A stretch of DNA of 64,000 bases from Verrucomicrobiota bacterium (GTDB lineage: Bacteria; Verrucomicrobiota; Verrucomicrobiia; Verrucomicrobiales; Akkermansiaceae). Position numbers and translations under genes: made by a program. The stretch covers positions 1 to 64,000 of the forward strand of contig JAFLEH010000004.1 of assembly GCA_017301995.1 (NCBI GenBank). Direction: 5' to 3'. Below are positions 7,881 to 16,919 of this stretch, piece after piece. Numbering within the stretch: the stretch's first letter is position 1; each line of letters starts with the position of its first letter. The notes under the pieces were generated by a model. The model saw nothing but the letters and a program-made list of their open reading frames with translations. It had not been told where the DNA came from and ran no database searches.

Positions 7881-8555
7881 TCAATTTCTGCGACGGCGCA
7901 GCAGCGCCGCCAGACCGAGACCGGAGAGCGCCAAGGCGGAGGAGGTCTCAGGAACGACCTGCACGGCCACCAAACGTCCCTCATCCCAACCAGATTGGGA
8001 ATCAAAAGCCAGAAAGTTCCCCGATTGGCCGTCGGTGGGAATGGTCATCCCGTAGTCTGACCCCGAAGGCACGTGTGGGGCAGATTCGAAAAAACCTCCG
8101 ATGGAAAACGGCTGGGTAGTGTTGAGTGTGCTGCCGGGAGCTTGGTCGGGGAACCAATAAAAGGCGAACTTGCGGCCTGTCACTTCTTGGTTGGCACCTC
8201 CCCCGATGTCAAACGTGATGATCCAATCCAGAACTCCAGTCACCGGAACGGTGCCGATCTCCATGATCCGGTCACCATTGGCCAAGATCTTGTTATCGGT
8301 AAGTTCGAGATTTGAGAAGGCTGAAACGATTGCCGCTGAGTTAGCCAAGGTGAGAGAGGCTCCGTCTGCCACCCCGCCCGGTAGAACTCCATCGTTGTTT
8401 TGATCGTAAATCAGCGCCCAGGTTGCACCGGTTGCGGGGTTGTTGACACCGTCTGCGGTGTTGAGCTTGTCAACATACAACTGGGCAGTCGTGGCTGCAA
8501 CAACCGGCGACGCGCATGCGATGGAGAGGAGAATGATGTTGGATATGGATTTCAT
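7881..8555 (-). CDS. PEP-CTERM-like exported protein
   Basis: 224 residues: a signal peptide (MKSISNIILLSIACASPVVA), a Gly/Asp-rich beta domain, and a sorting-type tail VPETSSALALSGLGLAALLRRRRN. The tail has the VPE(P/T)-hydrophobic-Arg pattern of proteins handled by exosortase in Verrucomicrobiota, although the usual Pro of PEP is Thr here. Likely a surface protein of unknown function. It lies 35 bases downstream of the TIGR02597-like gene and may be its partner. Confidence 0.8.
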   Translation of the reverse strand: MKSISNIILLSIACASPVVAATTAQLYVDKLNTADGVNNPATGATWALIYDQNNDGVLPGGVADGASLTLANSAAIVSAFSNLELTDNKILANGDRIMEIGTVPVTGVLDWIITFDIGGGANQEVTGRKFAFYWFPDQAPGSTLNTTQPFSIGGFFESAPHVPSGSDYGMTIPTDGQSGNFLAFDSQSGWDEGRLVAVQVVPETSSALALSGLGLAALLRRRRN

Positions 8556-8590
8556 TGTCGGTTGGGTTTGGTTGGAGTTAGATTCATGTG

Positions 8591-9700
8591 TCAGTTGGAA
8601 GGATAGCTGGGGGTGTTTTGCCAGTAGGACGAAACGCCGCCGCTAGTATTGTATTTCCTAATAATGATTCCGGCACCGGCGGGAATAACGGTGTCGTCTT
8701 GGGATGCGTTGGTGGAATCTCCAGCCAAGACCCATTTGTCAGTCAGACCGGGATCCACGTAGTTGATGTAGTAATAGATTTTGTCAGCCGGTTTGTTGGT
8801 TTGCGCGACCCCGTTGTTGAACACGAGAATCTGGTCGCGCCTTGCGCCTGGCGAAGTGCCTGTACTGCTCATGAAGGCACCTGACTGGATTAAATTGAGG
8901 TCTTTCAGAGAGACGTCCACCGGTCGGAGCAAGGACACATGGTTGTCATTGTAGCCTTGGGTAAGCGGTCGGGAATTGAGAACCACGGTTTGGGAGGTGA
9001 GCAGAACCTCGCCAGAAACCCTGAACACCGTGGAAGCGGTCACGCTGGCGTTGTGACGGATGGTGAAACTCGAATCCGGATAGAGGATCGTTGCTCCGGG
9101 CGGTGTGGCGCTGCCTCCGGATTTCACCCATGCTCCGGAAACGATGTAGTAAAAGTCCACCGATGGGCGGTTGGTGCCCAGATAACTATTATTTGGAAGC
9201 AGGATCTGAGTGCGTCTGCCCGCAGGGGAACTGCTAAGCGAAGCGACAATCGCATGTCCTGTGGTAGTGGGATTGGTGGTGGCTGCCGCCGGAGGGAAAA
9301 GGGTGTCCAGCGTCCAGTACTCGGTAATGACCATCGTATCTCCAACTGTGGCTCCGATCACATTGGCGCCATTCAGATCGATCGTCACCGAGTCGGCTGT
9401 ATTCGATGTGATATCGAACCAAGCCCCGTCTTTCGCGCCGCTGGTGAATTTCACGTAGTGCTTCGTGAGTTCCCCTGCGGTCAGCGTGGCGGTGACGGGG
9501 AGGGTGATGGCGTCTCCCGTCCCGGTTGGCGCACCGGAGAGCTTGGTTGTCCGGCTCCCTTCTTTCCGCAACGGGACACCCACAATGGTGTCCGAATTGG
9601 CGAGGCAGGTGACTTTGTTGAACCCGATGGGTTCGGAAACGACGCTTTGGGCACCCAATGGGAGCGTGGTCGCGACGATGAGAACTGGCAGGAAGCGCAT
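8591..9700 (-). CDS. Secreted protein of a verrucomicrobial family (TIGR02597-like)
   Basis: 369 residues with a signal peptide (MRFLPVLIVATTLPLGAQ). SEPIGFNKVTCLANSDTIVGVPL resembles the N-terminus of TIGR02597 family proteins of Verrucomicrobiota, as recalled. The rest is beta-rich with repeated units (NNSYLGTNRPSVDFYYIVSG; FNNGVAQTNKPADKIYYYI). Function unknown; export to the envelope is likely. It lies between the M6 protease and the PEP-CTERM-like gene on the same strand. Confidence 0.75.
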   Translation of the reverse strand: MRFLPVLIVATTLPLGAQSVVSEPIGFNKVTCLANSDTIVGVPLRKEGSRTTKLSGAPTGTGDAITLPVTATLTAGELTKHYVKFTSGAKDGAWFDITSNTADSVTIDLNGANVIGATVGDTMVITEYWTLDTLFPPAAATTNPTTTGHAIVASLSSSPAGRRTQILLPNNSYLGTNRPSVDFYYIVSGAWVKSGGSATPPGATILYPDSSFTIRHNASVTASTVFRVSGEVLLTSQTVVLNSRPLTQGYNDNHVSLLRPVDVSLKDLNLIQSGAFMSSTGTSPGARRDQILVFNNGVAQTNKPADKIYYYINYVDPGLTDKWVLAGDSTNASQDDTVIPAGAGIIIRKYNTSGGVSSYWQNTPSYPSN

Positions 9701-9754
9701 GGCGAGGGCGAAACGTGGGTTTTTGCAGAACTGACGGGGAGGATTCCGGCCAAA

Positions 9755-12700
9755 TTAGGGCGGCGTGTCAACTTTTATTCGTAAGAATTTCCGAAATTCT
9801 CCGATTCCGAGGTTTCGGGTTGCTTTGATGGTCTGGATTCCGTTTGACGGAGGTCCTACCGGTTCCTCGGTGAGAGTGACAGGCTCCCATGGGTCGGTTA
9901 GTCCCATGTCATCGCTCTCTTCGTAGGAAATGGTGACATCGGTGGCAACGAGGTTTTTCGGGTAAATGAGTGAGATCGTCCCTGCGGATCCCTCGGTGGA
10001 GATGGGAAATGGGCTGTCTTCGTCCGGATCGAGGCCCAGCGCGTATTCGAAGAGGTTGGGCATCGAGTCGGAATCGGCGTTGGCACTGTTGGCGGTCTCA
10101 CCGGTGCCGGAATCCGTACCGAAATTCGCCTGACGCCAGGATTCGAGCGGGGTGCGGCCGTAGCCGGTCACGGAAATGTCGAACGGATTCTCGTCGGAGT
10201 CGTTGTTGGCAATGTGGATGGCCGCGGTGCGGGTGCCCGAGGCGGACGGGGTGAAGGTCACGCCGAAGGTGGTGCTGGCCCCGGGAGCCAAAGTGGTCGA
10301 TCCGAGTGCGCCGACCGCGAAGTCGGCGGCATGGCTGCCGTCCTTGGTCACGGCGAGTCCGGATAGATTGGCGGTGCCGGTATTGCGGACCGTGAAAACG
10401 ACGGAGGATGCGGGTGCGGAAATATCGGAGGACCCGCAGGAAACCACAGCCGTTCCGTCCGGGAGATCCGTTCCGGTTGGCTGCTCGACGGCGATTTCCG
10501 GCACCAGGCCGGATCCGGAGAGGGCGATATCGAAGGGGTTCTCATTGGCGTCGTTGCTGGCGATGTGGATGGCCGCGGAGCGGGTGCCAGCGGCGGATGG
10601 GGTGAAAGCCACATTGAAAGTGGTGCTGGCGCCGGGCGCGATGGTGGTCGATCCGATCGCGCTAACGGCAAAATCGGCGGCGTGACTGCCGTCCTTGGTG
10701 ACGGTGAGACCGGTTAGATCGGAGGTGCCCGTATTGCGGATGGTGAATGTGACGGCGGAGGTCGCTGCCCCGACTGCGGCCGACCCGCACGAAACGGACG
10801 CCGACCCGTCGGCCAGTTCCGTTCCGACCGGTTGTTCGACGGCGATCTCCGGTGTGATCGCGGTGGTTCCGTGGAGTGAGAGATTCATGCTGAGGTCCGA
10901 ACTGGTGGAATTGGCCTGATGGATTTCCACGGCGACCACGTTGTCGCCCGCGACGAGCAACGACGCGGGAATGTCGGATGTCGTGGTGACGGTGTCATCG
11001 ATCGCGGTGCCGCTGAAATAATCGTATGCCGGGTCGGTGGGAAGGTTGCCGGCGACGCGGGTTCCGTTCAGATAGACCGCGTAGGCGTCGTCGTATTCCG
11101 CCACGACGGTTAGGGCGGAATACCTGGTGGGATTGTCGATGGTGAAGTGCTTGCGGAAATAGGCGGTGGCGTAGCGTGGGGTCGGGCGGGTGATGGCCGT
11201 TGCTTCGTCGCCGTCGCCGTAGCCGATCTCGGCGGTGGCGTTGGTCCATGTGGTGTCGTTGAACGTCCGGTCGCGCCACGCGGTGCCTTGGTTGGTGTTG
11301 TTGTGGAGGTATTTCCAATTGGAGGCGCTCATCGGGACAAGGGCCACGTTGGCGGTGATGGTGAACGGGGCGTCGCTTGTGTCCGCATAGGCGGCGTTAT
11401 CCGTGCTGCTGATGCGGATGGCGTAGTCGTTGGCGACCGGAAGGCCGGAGGAAATGCTCCATGAGAAAACGCCGTCGTTGGCTTCGTTGGTGGCGAGGGA
11501 TGAGTGGAGGATGCCGCCCTTGTAGAGGTCGATGTTGACATTTCCGGTGATTGAGGCGCTCCAGGTGATCGATTGGGTGCTTCCCTGATAGAGAACCTCG
11601 CCTCCGTTCGGCCCGGCGACGGCGACGGTGTTCGCCGGGAGACCGAAACGCAGGGTCATCGAGGTGCTTGCGGCGCTGATATCGGAAACTCTCAGTCCGG
11701 AGTTGGTGCCATCCCACCAGTGGCTGTTGGGAGCCGTGGTGTCGGTGAGAGAGTTGGAATAGCCGGCGGCGGTGTTTCCCAGATAGTATAAGTCCTTTGA
11801 ATCGCCGGAGTTGGTGTTGCTTTGGAAATGCCAGAGGTTGTCGGCTTGGACGAGCGTGCATTCGTAATTGGCGTGGGTGGTGTTGGGGACGAGGCTCTGG
11901 TTGTCCTTGTTGCCGAGTTCGTCGATGTGCCAGATGGCGATCCCGGACGCGGCGATGTTGGCGTCGCGGCCGGTTTTCCGGCGGTTCTCGAACAGGTAAT
12001 ACTCGGTGGAAACTCCGGGTTTTTGATAGCGGTAGAGTTTGTTGAAGTCGGCGTGGCCCACGGTGGAGACGAGGGTTCCGGTCAGGTTGGAGGTGCTGGT
12101 TAGGTCGGTGGTGGTGGTCCATCCGGACGCGCGCCTCAGATAGCCGCAGATCAAAACCGGATTGGTGCCGTGGCCGCCGGAATTCATCAGGCAGAAGCCG
12201 CCCGCGCCGCCCACCGAGTCATAGTCGTAGTCGTAGATGTCCGGGTAGCCGCAGAGCATGTGGCCGTTTTCGTGGCAGAAGGTGCCGAGCGAGAGGGATG
12301 TTCCGAGGTTGGTGATCTGGTATTTGTAAACCTTCTTGCCGCCGGAGGAAAGTTCCTTGGCGGACGCCAGGGAGTAGGAATGCGGCCAGAGCCCGTAGGA
12401 CCAGACGCCGCCGTTGCCGCCGGCGTAGAACACGTTGCAGGCCACCACGCGGTTGCTGCCATCGACGGTTAGGGTGTCGAAGGTCGGCAGGATCTCGGTG
12501 GCGTAGTTGGGGAGGGCCTTGAGAATGTCGATGGCATCGTTGAGCAGCAGCCGTCCCTGGGGGCCGCAGGAGATGCTCGTGTCATTGTAGTAGGTTTTCG
12601 GCTGCGCCATCCGGATGTAGGCGGTGACCGTATTGGTATAGGTCAGGAGATTGTTGGAGTTGTCCTGATAGTATTTTTTGACCGATCCGTTGTTGCCGTA

Positions 12701-13294
12701 GCCGGTGTAGTTGTCGCCGTTGCAGAAGTCGATGATGCTGGCCTGCGGGATGGTGGCCGGATCATCGGAGAAGTCGATCAGCAGGGTGAGCCCCACCTTG
12801 TTTCCCAAAGTGGTGAACGAGGGTGGCGCCAGGGCAGGGCCTCCATCGGCGGCGGCTTGTTCGATGGCCTGGCGCTGCGCCTTGATGGCGCTCCAGGTGG
12901 CGCTGGTGCCGGTGGCCGCGTCCCATTCCTGACGGCGGGCGATGGCCTGGGCCTTGGCGACCGCCGGATCGATGTCCAGATGCTTGGCGAGGCCGGCGGG
13001 TGGTTGCGCGTCGGGAGCCACGCGGGTTGGCGTCCGGAGAAGTTGGGTGCCGTCGGCGGAAACGGTGGCGTAGTAGTAAGCCTTCTCTGCAGCATCGAAG
13101 GCCACGGTATAGCCATCCGCGGTCTCGGTACGGGCGTGAAAGTCGTCGCCGAAAACCCGTAGCGCCAGCACGGTTCCGTCGGGTTGGGTAAACTCGGTGG
13201 CCGCACCTTCCGGTCCATAGGGCGCGGCCCAGAGGCGCGCGGCGGCGAGGAGAGGCATGATGCAGACAAGCTGGCGAAAGATGCGGAATGTCAT
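9755..13294 (-). CDS. Secreted M6-type zinc metalloprotease with choice-of-anchor D repeats
   Basis: About 1179 residues from ATG 13294. A GTG at 13324 overlaps the upstream stop as GTGA and would add ten residues. Signal peptide MTFRIFRQLVCIMPLLAAARLWA. The protease domain carries the zinc motif HENGH (near residue 340, in TFCHENGHMLCGYPD), as in immune-inhibitor-A-like M6 enzymes. A Ser/Thr-rich Ig-like domain (about 555-650) and a lectin-like region (NWKYLHNNTNQGTAWRD) follow. Two nearly identical ~110-residue repeats each begin PEIAVEQP(V/T)GT, and the tail is DSDSMPNLFEYALGLDPD. Likely an extracellular protein degrader. Coupled to the M16 gene. Confidence 0.9.
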   Translation of the reverse strand: MTFRIFRQLVCIMPLLAAARLWAAPYGPEGAATEFTQPDGTVLALRVFGDDFHARTETADGYTVAFDAAEKAYYYATVSADGTQLLRTPTRVAPDAQPPAGLAKHLDIDPAVAKAQAIARRQEWDAATGTSATWSAIKAQRQAIEQAAADGGPALAPPSFTTLGNKVGLTLLIDFSDDPATIPQASIIDFCNGDNYTGYGNNGSVKKYYQDNSNNLLTYTNTVTAYIRMAQPKTYYNDTSISCGPQGRLLLNDAIDILKALPNYATEILPTFDTLTVDGSNRVVACNVFYAGGNGGVWSYGLWPHSYSLASAKELSSGGKKVYKYQITNLGTSLSLGTFCHENGHMLCGYPDIYDYDYDSVGGAGGFCLMNSGGHGTNPVLICGYLRRASGWTTTTDLTSTSNLTGTLVSTVGHADFNKLYRYQKPGVSTEYYLFENRRKTGRDANIAASGIAIWHIDELGNKDNQSLVPNTTHANYECTLVQADNLWHFQSNTNSGDSKDLYYLGNTAAGYSNSLTDTTAPNSHWWDGTNSGLRVSDISAASTSMTLRFGLPANTVAVAGPNGGEVLYQGSTQSITWSASITGNVNIDLYKGGILHSSLATNEANDGVFSWSISSGLPVANDYAIRISSTDNAAYADTSDAPFTITANVALVPMSASNWKYLHNNTNQGTAWRDRTFNDTTWTNATAEIGYGDGDEATAITRPTPRYATAYFRKHFTIDNPTRYSALTVVAEYDDAYAVYLNGTRVAGNLPTDPAYDYFSGTAIDDTVTTTSDIPASLLVAGDNVVAVEIHQANSTSSDLSMNLSLHGTTAITPEIAVEQPVGTELADGSASVSCGSAAVGAATSAVTFTIRNTGTSDLTGLTVTKDGSHAADFAVSAIGSTTIAPGASTTFNVAFTPSAAGTRSAAIHIASNDANENPFDIALSGSGLVPEIAVEQPTGTDLPDGTAVVSCGSSDISAPASSVVFTVRNTGTANLSGLAVTKDGSHAADFAVGALGSTTLAPGASTTFGVTFTPSASGTRTAAIHIANNDSDENPFDISVTGYGRTPLESWRQANFGTDSGTGETANSANADSDSMPNLFEYALGLDPDEDSPFPISTEGSAGTISLIYPKNLVATDVTISYEESDDMGLTDPWEPVTLTEEPVGPPSNGIQTIKATRNLGIGEFRKFLRIKVDTPP
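10140..10855. repeat. Two tandem coding repeats of about 340 bases in the M6 protease gene
   Basis: Two adjacent copies encode choice-of-anchor-D-type domains sharing runs such as VTKDGSHAADFAV, IAPGASTTF/LAPGASTTF and ENPFDI. Their similarity points to a recent duplication or gene conversion. Confidence 0.7.
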
Positions 13295-13320
13295 GGGTGC
13301 GGGCGGGTTTTCGGTGACAG

Positions 13321-14556
13321 TCACAGGGCGGGCGGAATCTCCGCGCGGGCGTGGGGTTTGTCAAAAAATATGGACTTCGCGGCGGCGGTGACGTCGGCGG
13401 ACGTTACCGCGTTCACGCGATCCCGCCAAGCGCCAATGGTGTCGATGTCGCCGAATTCCAGCAGTCCTTCGCCGACCCATGCCGCGTGGGCCGCGGTGGA
13501 CTCGAACGCCTGCTTGCTGTGGGAAATGGCGAGGCGTTTGGCGCGTTCGAGTTCGTCTGGACGGGGGCCGCGGGTGGTTAGGTCGTCGATTTCCCGGAAG
13601 ACGCAGGCCAGAGCCTCGTCGCGGGCGGCGGGGTCCAGCCCGGCGCTGATCTCAAACGCTCCGGTTTCCCCGAAGAACGTCACGTCGCTGGAAATCTGAT
13701 AGCAAAGCCCGCGCTCCTCGCGGAGTTCCAGAAAGAGCCGCGAGCTGGACGCCTCGCCCAACAGCAGGCTCAGCAGCCGCAGCGCGTGGCGCGACGCGTG
13801 GTGCCGGCCGGGCGTGTGCCAGGCCAGCGCGAGCTGGAGTTGGTCGGTGTCGCGCGGCTCGGTCAGATGCCGAGGCGCGATCTTCGGATCGAAGGGCAGC
13901 GGCGGCCTTCCTATCCGAAAATCTCCCGGAAGGCGCGGCGCGAGGAGTTTTTCCGCCTCCCCGAAGCCGAATGGGCCGGATATGGCGATCACCAAGTCAT
14001 CCCGGAAATGATGGAGGTCGCGGAAGTTGGTTAGGGTGGCGCGGTCGATTGACGCGATGGATTCCAGTGTGCCGGAAACCGGCCTGCCTAACGGATGATC
14101 GCCCCACAGTGCGGCGGAAACCAGATCGCCGATGTGGTCGGCCGGGTTCTCGCGATACATGGTGATTTCCTCGCCGATCACCTCGCGTTCGAGGGCGATT
14201 TCGGGGTCCGGGAAGGCCGCGCGCCAGACCATATCCGACATCACATCCAGCAGTACCGGCAGCATGTCCGCATCGCCGCGGCCTTCGTAAACCGTGTGGT
14301 CTTCGGTGGTGCAGGCATTGAGCTGGCAGCCGGCATTCTCGATCGCAACGCTCAATTCGCGGGCGTTGCGGGTGGCGGTGCCTTTGAAAACCATGTGCTC
14401 CACGAAGTGGGCCAACCCGCACGGTATCCCGGATTCGTCGCGGGAACCGGCGGGCACATAGATCGATACCGCCGCGCATTCGGAGTCCGGCAGGGTGGCC
14501 ACCGCCAACCTCGGACCGCCGGGCAATTGCCGCCAGTTGTGGGTGGCGGACTTCAT
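13321..14556 (-). CDS. M16-family zinc peptidase (pitrilysin/processing-peptidase type)
   Basis: 411 residues from ATG 14556 (MKSATHNWRQLPGG). It has the inverted zinc motif HFVEH (HxxEH, near residue 50) followed by MVFKGT, then the downstream Glu region (EREVIGEEITMYRENP). The second domain has the R/Y pair region (LREERGLCYQISS). Length fits single-chain bacterial M16 enzymes. The start overlaps the ispD stop as ATGA and its own stop overlaps an upstream GTG of the M6 gene as GTGA, so the three are probably translated together. Confidence 0.92.
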   Translation of the reverse strand: MKSATHNWRQLPGGPRLAVATLPDSECAAVSIYVPAGSRDESGIPCGLAHFVEHMVFKGTATRNARELSVAIENAGCQLNACTTEDHTVYEGRGDADMLPVLLDVMSDMVWRAAFPDPEIALEREVIGEEITMYRENPADHIGDLVSAALWGDHPLGRPVSGTLESIASIDRATLTNFRDLHHFRDDLVIAISGPFGFGEAEKLLAPRLPGDFRIGRPPLPFDPKIAPRHLTEPRDTDQLQLALAWHTPGRHHASRHALRLLSLLLGEASSSRLFLELREERGLCYQISSDVTFFGETGAFEISAGLDPAARDEALACVFREIDDLTTRGPRPDELERAKRLAISHSKQAFESTAAHAAWVGEGLLEFGDIDTIGAWRDRVNAVTSADVTAAAKSIFFDKPHARAEIPPAL

Positions 14557-15218
14557 GCGCGGGCAAGGATCGCCTCCGCCAGCATGAAATCCGCGGGACG
14601 GGTGATCTTCGGGTTCGGGTGGAGGGACTCGACAAACCGGACGGGATGGCCGGTTTCCTGGATTGCGGAGACCTCGTCGGTTACGGTTAGGCCGCGGGCA
14701 AGCACGCCGGCATAGGCTTCGCGGAGCAGGGGAATCTCGAATACCTGCGGGGTTTCCATCAGCCAGAGATTCTCGCGGGACACCGATCCGGTACAGAGGC
14801 CGGAATCGTCCGAGCGTTTCAGGGTTTCCGCCACGCGCCGGGCGAGGGCGGCGGCTCCGCAGGCCGCGGCGGCCTCCACGCAACGCGCGAAATCCTCCGC
14901 ATGCAGCAACGGCCGTGCGCCGTCGTGGACGGCCACATGCGTGGCATCGGGGGATAGGGTGGCGAGACCGTTGGCCACCGAATGATGGCGGTCGCTCCCA
15001 CCGTCGGCGCGTCGGATAGGAAGGGGAGAGCCGGGAATCTCCAACATCCCGAATCGCTCGGGCGGACACACCGCCACGATTTCCGCCACCTCCGGAAACG
15101 ACGCGAAAAGCTCAAGGCTGTGCCGCAACACCGGCTTGCCCGCCAAAGGTGCGGCGAGCTTGTCGAAGCCCATGCGGACGCTGGACCCGGCGGCGACGAT
15201 GATGACGGAAAGACGCAT
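14553..15218 (-). CDS. ispD: 2-C-methyl-D-erythritol 4-phosphate cytidylyltransferase
   Basis: 221 residues from ATG 15218. IspD transfers CMP from CTP to MEP in the non-mevalonate isoprenoid pathway; cytoplasmic. Visible motifs: the nucleotide-binding AAGSSVRMG with the Lys of FDKLAAPLAGKPV (residues 9-30), VAVHDGARPL, and TDEVSAIQ near the C-terminus. Full length for the family. It heads a run with an M16 and an M6 protease and overlaps the former by four bases, an unusual partnership for an essential housekeeping gene. Confidence 0.94.
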   Translation of the reverse strand: MRLSVIIVAAGSSVRMGFDKLAAPLAGKPVLRHSLELFASFPEVAEIVAVCPPERFGMLEIPGSPLPIRRADGGSDRHHSVANGLATLSPDATHVAVHDGARPLLHAEDFARCVEAAAACGAAALARRVAETLKRSDDSGLCTGSVSRENLWLMETPQVFEIPLLREAYAGVLARGLTVTDEVSAIQETGHPVRFVESLHPNPKITRPADFMLAEAILARA

Positions 15219-15702
15219 GGGAAACAAACCGGGCCGGATTCGCCCGTCCGCAGCCGTTCTAGCCCGATCCGGCGGGCCGACAAGGGAAATCCGACATCCG
15301 CCGCAACATGTGCGGCCATAGGGAGGCGAACTTCCGGACCGCAACGGAGACGGATGACGCAGGGCTGCTTGGCCAGGTGCTCGGCCGCACGAGGATTCGG
15401 TTCGTGCGTGGGCATTGGCGCGACGGTAGGGCGTGGCGGCCTCGCCGCGCCGTGACTGGCCTCGTGGCCGGAGATGACCGGGGTGAAGCGAATGGCGAAA
15501 CGCGTGGACTTTCTCCCATTAATCGCTCTCCATTAGCATCGCCATGAGGCGGACATGATCACAACCGGAGGATGGGCTTCCAACCCATCACGGAAGGCGG
15601 GCTTCCAGCCTGCCGAAACGACCTACGTAACCTTCTGTGAATCCAATTCCGGTGGGGGGCAGCGCGCACTGTTTGACCGCTGAAGCACAATACATGCGCA
15701 AT
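15219..15702. other. Spacer upstream of ispD with REP-like hairpins
   Basis: 484 bases. I see no convincing gene; short open frames here are Arg-rich shadows. The part next to ispD should hold its promoter. The part near 15571-15614 carries two related hairpins, described separately. Confidence 0.5.
15571..15614. repeat. Pair of REP-like hairpins with a common CTTCCA loop
   Basis: GATGGG/CCCATC around CTTCCAA (15571-15589) and GGCGGGC/GCCTGCC around TTCCA (15596-15614, one mismatch) are two versions of one hairpin with a shared loop. Such 'GGCTTCCAGCC' hairpins are typical of scattered repeats in large bacterial genomes. Confidence 0.6.
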
Positions 15703-16167
15703 TTAGAGTTTTCCATATAAATCCGGATTTGGTGGGCCAGGCACCGGCTGCCCCTCACGGGCAAATGGGCGGCATTGGCAGTAATAGCCGTGCCAATATC
15801 GCCCGTCAGATGTCTTGAACATGACCGCACAGGGTTTGTTTAGATCAATTCGGTCTCCGTGGCGGGCGCTTCGCAGATAATACGATTCTTCTATCTGGTG
15901 CGATTTCAGAACTCGCACCAAGTCGCGATCCGTGACAAACGCCGGGCCGTTCCCGCCGAGCGAGGATTTGTCCGCATCAAACGTAAGTTCCGCGATCCCG
16001 ATGGATACGCTCAAGTGTTGTGCTGCTCCTACGGCGTGGTCATGTGCGGTGCGGCGATGACTCACATACCACCAACACTCGACCAATAGGCCCATTGTGG
16101 CAAGAACGCCAAGCACCATGGCAATGCCAACCAGTAAGCGCTTGAAATTTTGGTTTCCATCATTCAT
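15703..16167 (-). CDS. Small membrane-anchored protein, unknown
   Basis: 154 residues from ATG 16167 (MNDGNQNFKRL). One membrane segment near the N-terminus (LVGIAMVLGVLATMGLLVECWWYV) is followed by a soluble part with AFVTDRDLVRVLKSHQIEESYY and a Cys pair in HGYYCQCRPF. No family recognised. It is less GC-rich than its neighbours and sits beside a transposase remnant, so it may be acquired. A start farther upstream (16260) is possible. Confidence 0.55.
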   Translation of the reverse strand: MNDGNQNFKRLLVGIAMVLGVLATMGLLVECWWYVSHRRTAHDHAVGAAQHLSVSIGIAELTFDADKSSLGGNGPAFVTDRDLVRVLKSHQIEESYYLRSARHGDRIDLNKPCAVMFKTSDGRYWHGYYCQCRPFAREGQPVPGPPNPDLYGKL

Positions 16168-16919
16168 ATATGGTTCCACGGGTGTCCGGCTAACTGAGGG
16201 TTCTGCATTCCCAAAGCGAAGAAAATGAATAGCTTGCATGAAATTCTCGATGTCACGCATTTGAACTTTCGAGTGAGATTTTCCATACTCCGCGGCGATG
16301 AACTCCGGCTGCTATTGATTGCGGTCTGCACCTACCTGATGATTGCGATCCTCCACAAGCAGATCAAGCTGCCCGGCACACTCCACAGAACTTTGCAGAT
16401 TTTGAGCGTCCATCCGTTCGAAAAAGTCACTCTAAATGAACTACTTATGGAAACCGAGCACAGAACCATGCATAACGCGAATCCTAATCAATTGATGTTC
16501 AATAACTTATAACCGGACACTTGTGATATGGTTCTGAAAAGTCCCGAGACTGCGAAATGGTGTGCGCGTTTGAACGAAGAAGATACGGTCCCCTTTTCAT
16601 TCAGCGGCTCGTATCCAAAATGAACGGCTACGGTGTCCGAGTCGGTTGGATATTCGGAAATGTCGCCGATTCCGTCTGATGCGTGAGGTGCATAGACATC
16701 GTAGACGGGCGGGCGGGAGCGGAACATGGCGGGCGGACCGGTGGGGGTGCCGGTTCGGCTGAGGGTTGCTCGCAGGCCTATCGCGTTCACGGCTCGTTTC
16801 TAGCGCGGATCGGGATCCTCCGCAAGATTGATGTTGGATTTACGATTAAACGTCTCAAGTTAGCTTCGGCAAGATGGCCTACTCACCACCCGCCCGCTCC
16901 CGGTTTCGGACATCGGGTT
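16168..16919. other. Lower-GC region around the transposase remnant
   Basis: About 750 bases without a convincing complete gene. Besides the transposase relic it holds a - strand open frame at 16488-16790 (100 residues, including VYDVYAPHASDGIGDISEYP) with no recognised family; it may be a decayed gene. Probably a degenerate mobile-element landing site. Confidence 0.45.
16309..16512 (+). pseudogene. C-terminal remnant of an IS4-type transposase
   Basis: The frame ending at 16512 reads LIAVCTYLMIAILHKQIKLP, then LQILSVHPFEKVTLNELL and finally NPNQLMFNNL. This is the usual C-terminus of IS4-type DDE transposases (pattern IWIAV..YL..AI..K, LQILSV..FEK, NQL.LF.L). The catalytic part is absent and the upstream bases do not continue the family, so this is a relic of about 68 codons. 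Confidence 0.7.

Noticed and set aside
16488-16790. 100-residue - strand ORF
   Set aside because: No family, overlaps the transposase remnant, and no supporting context. Mentioned only as a possible decayed gene.
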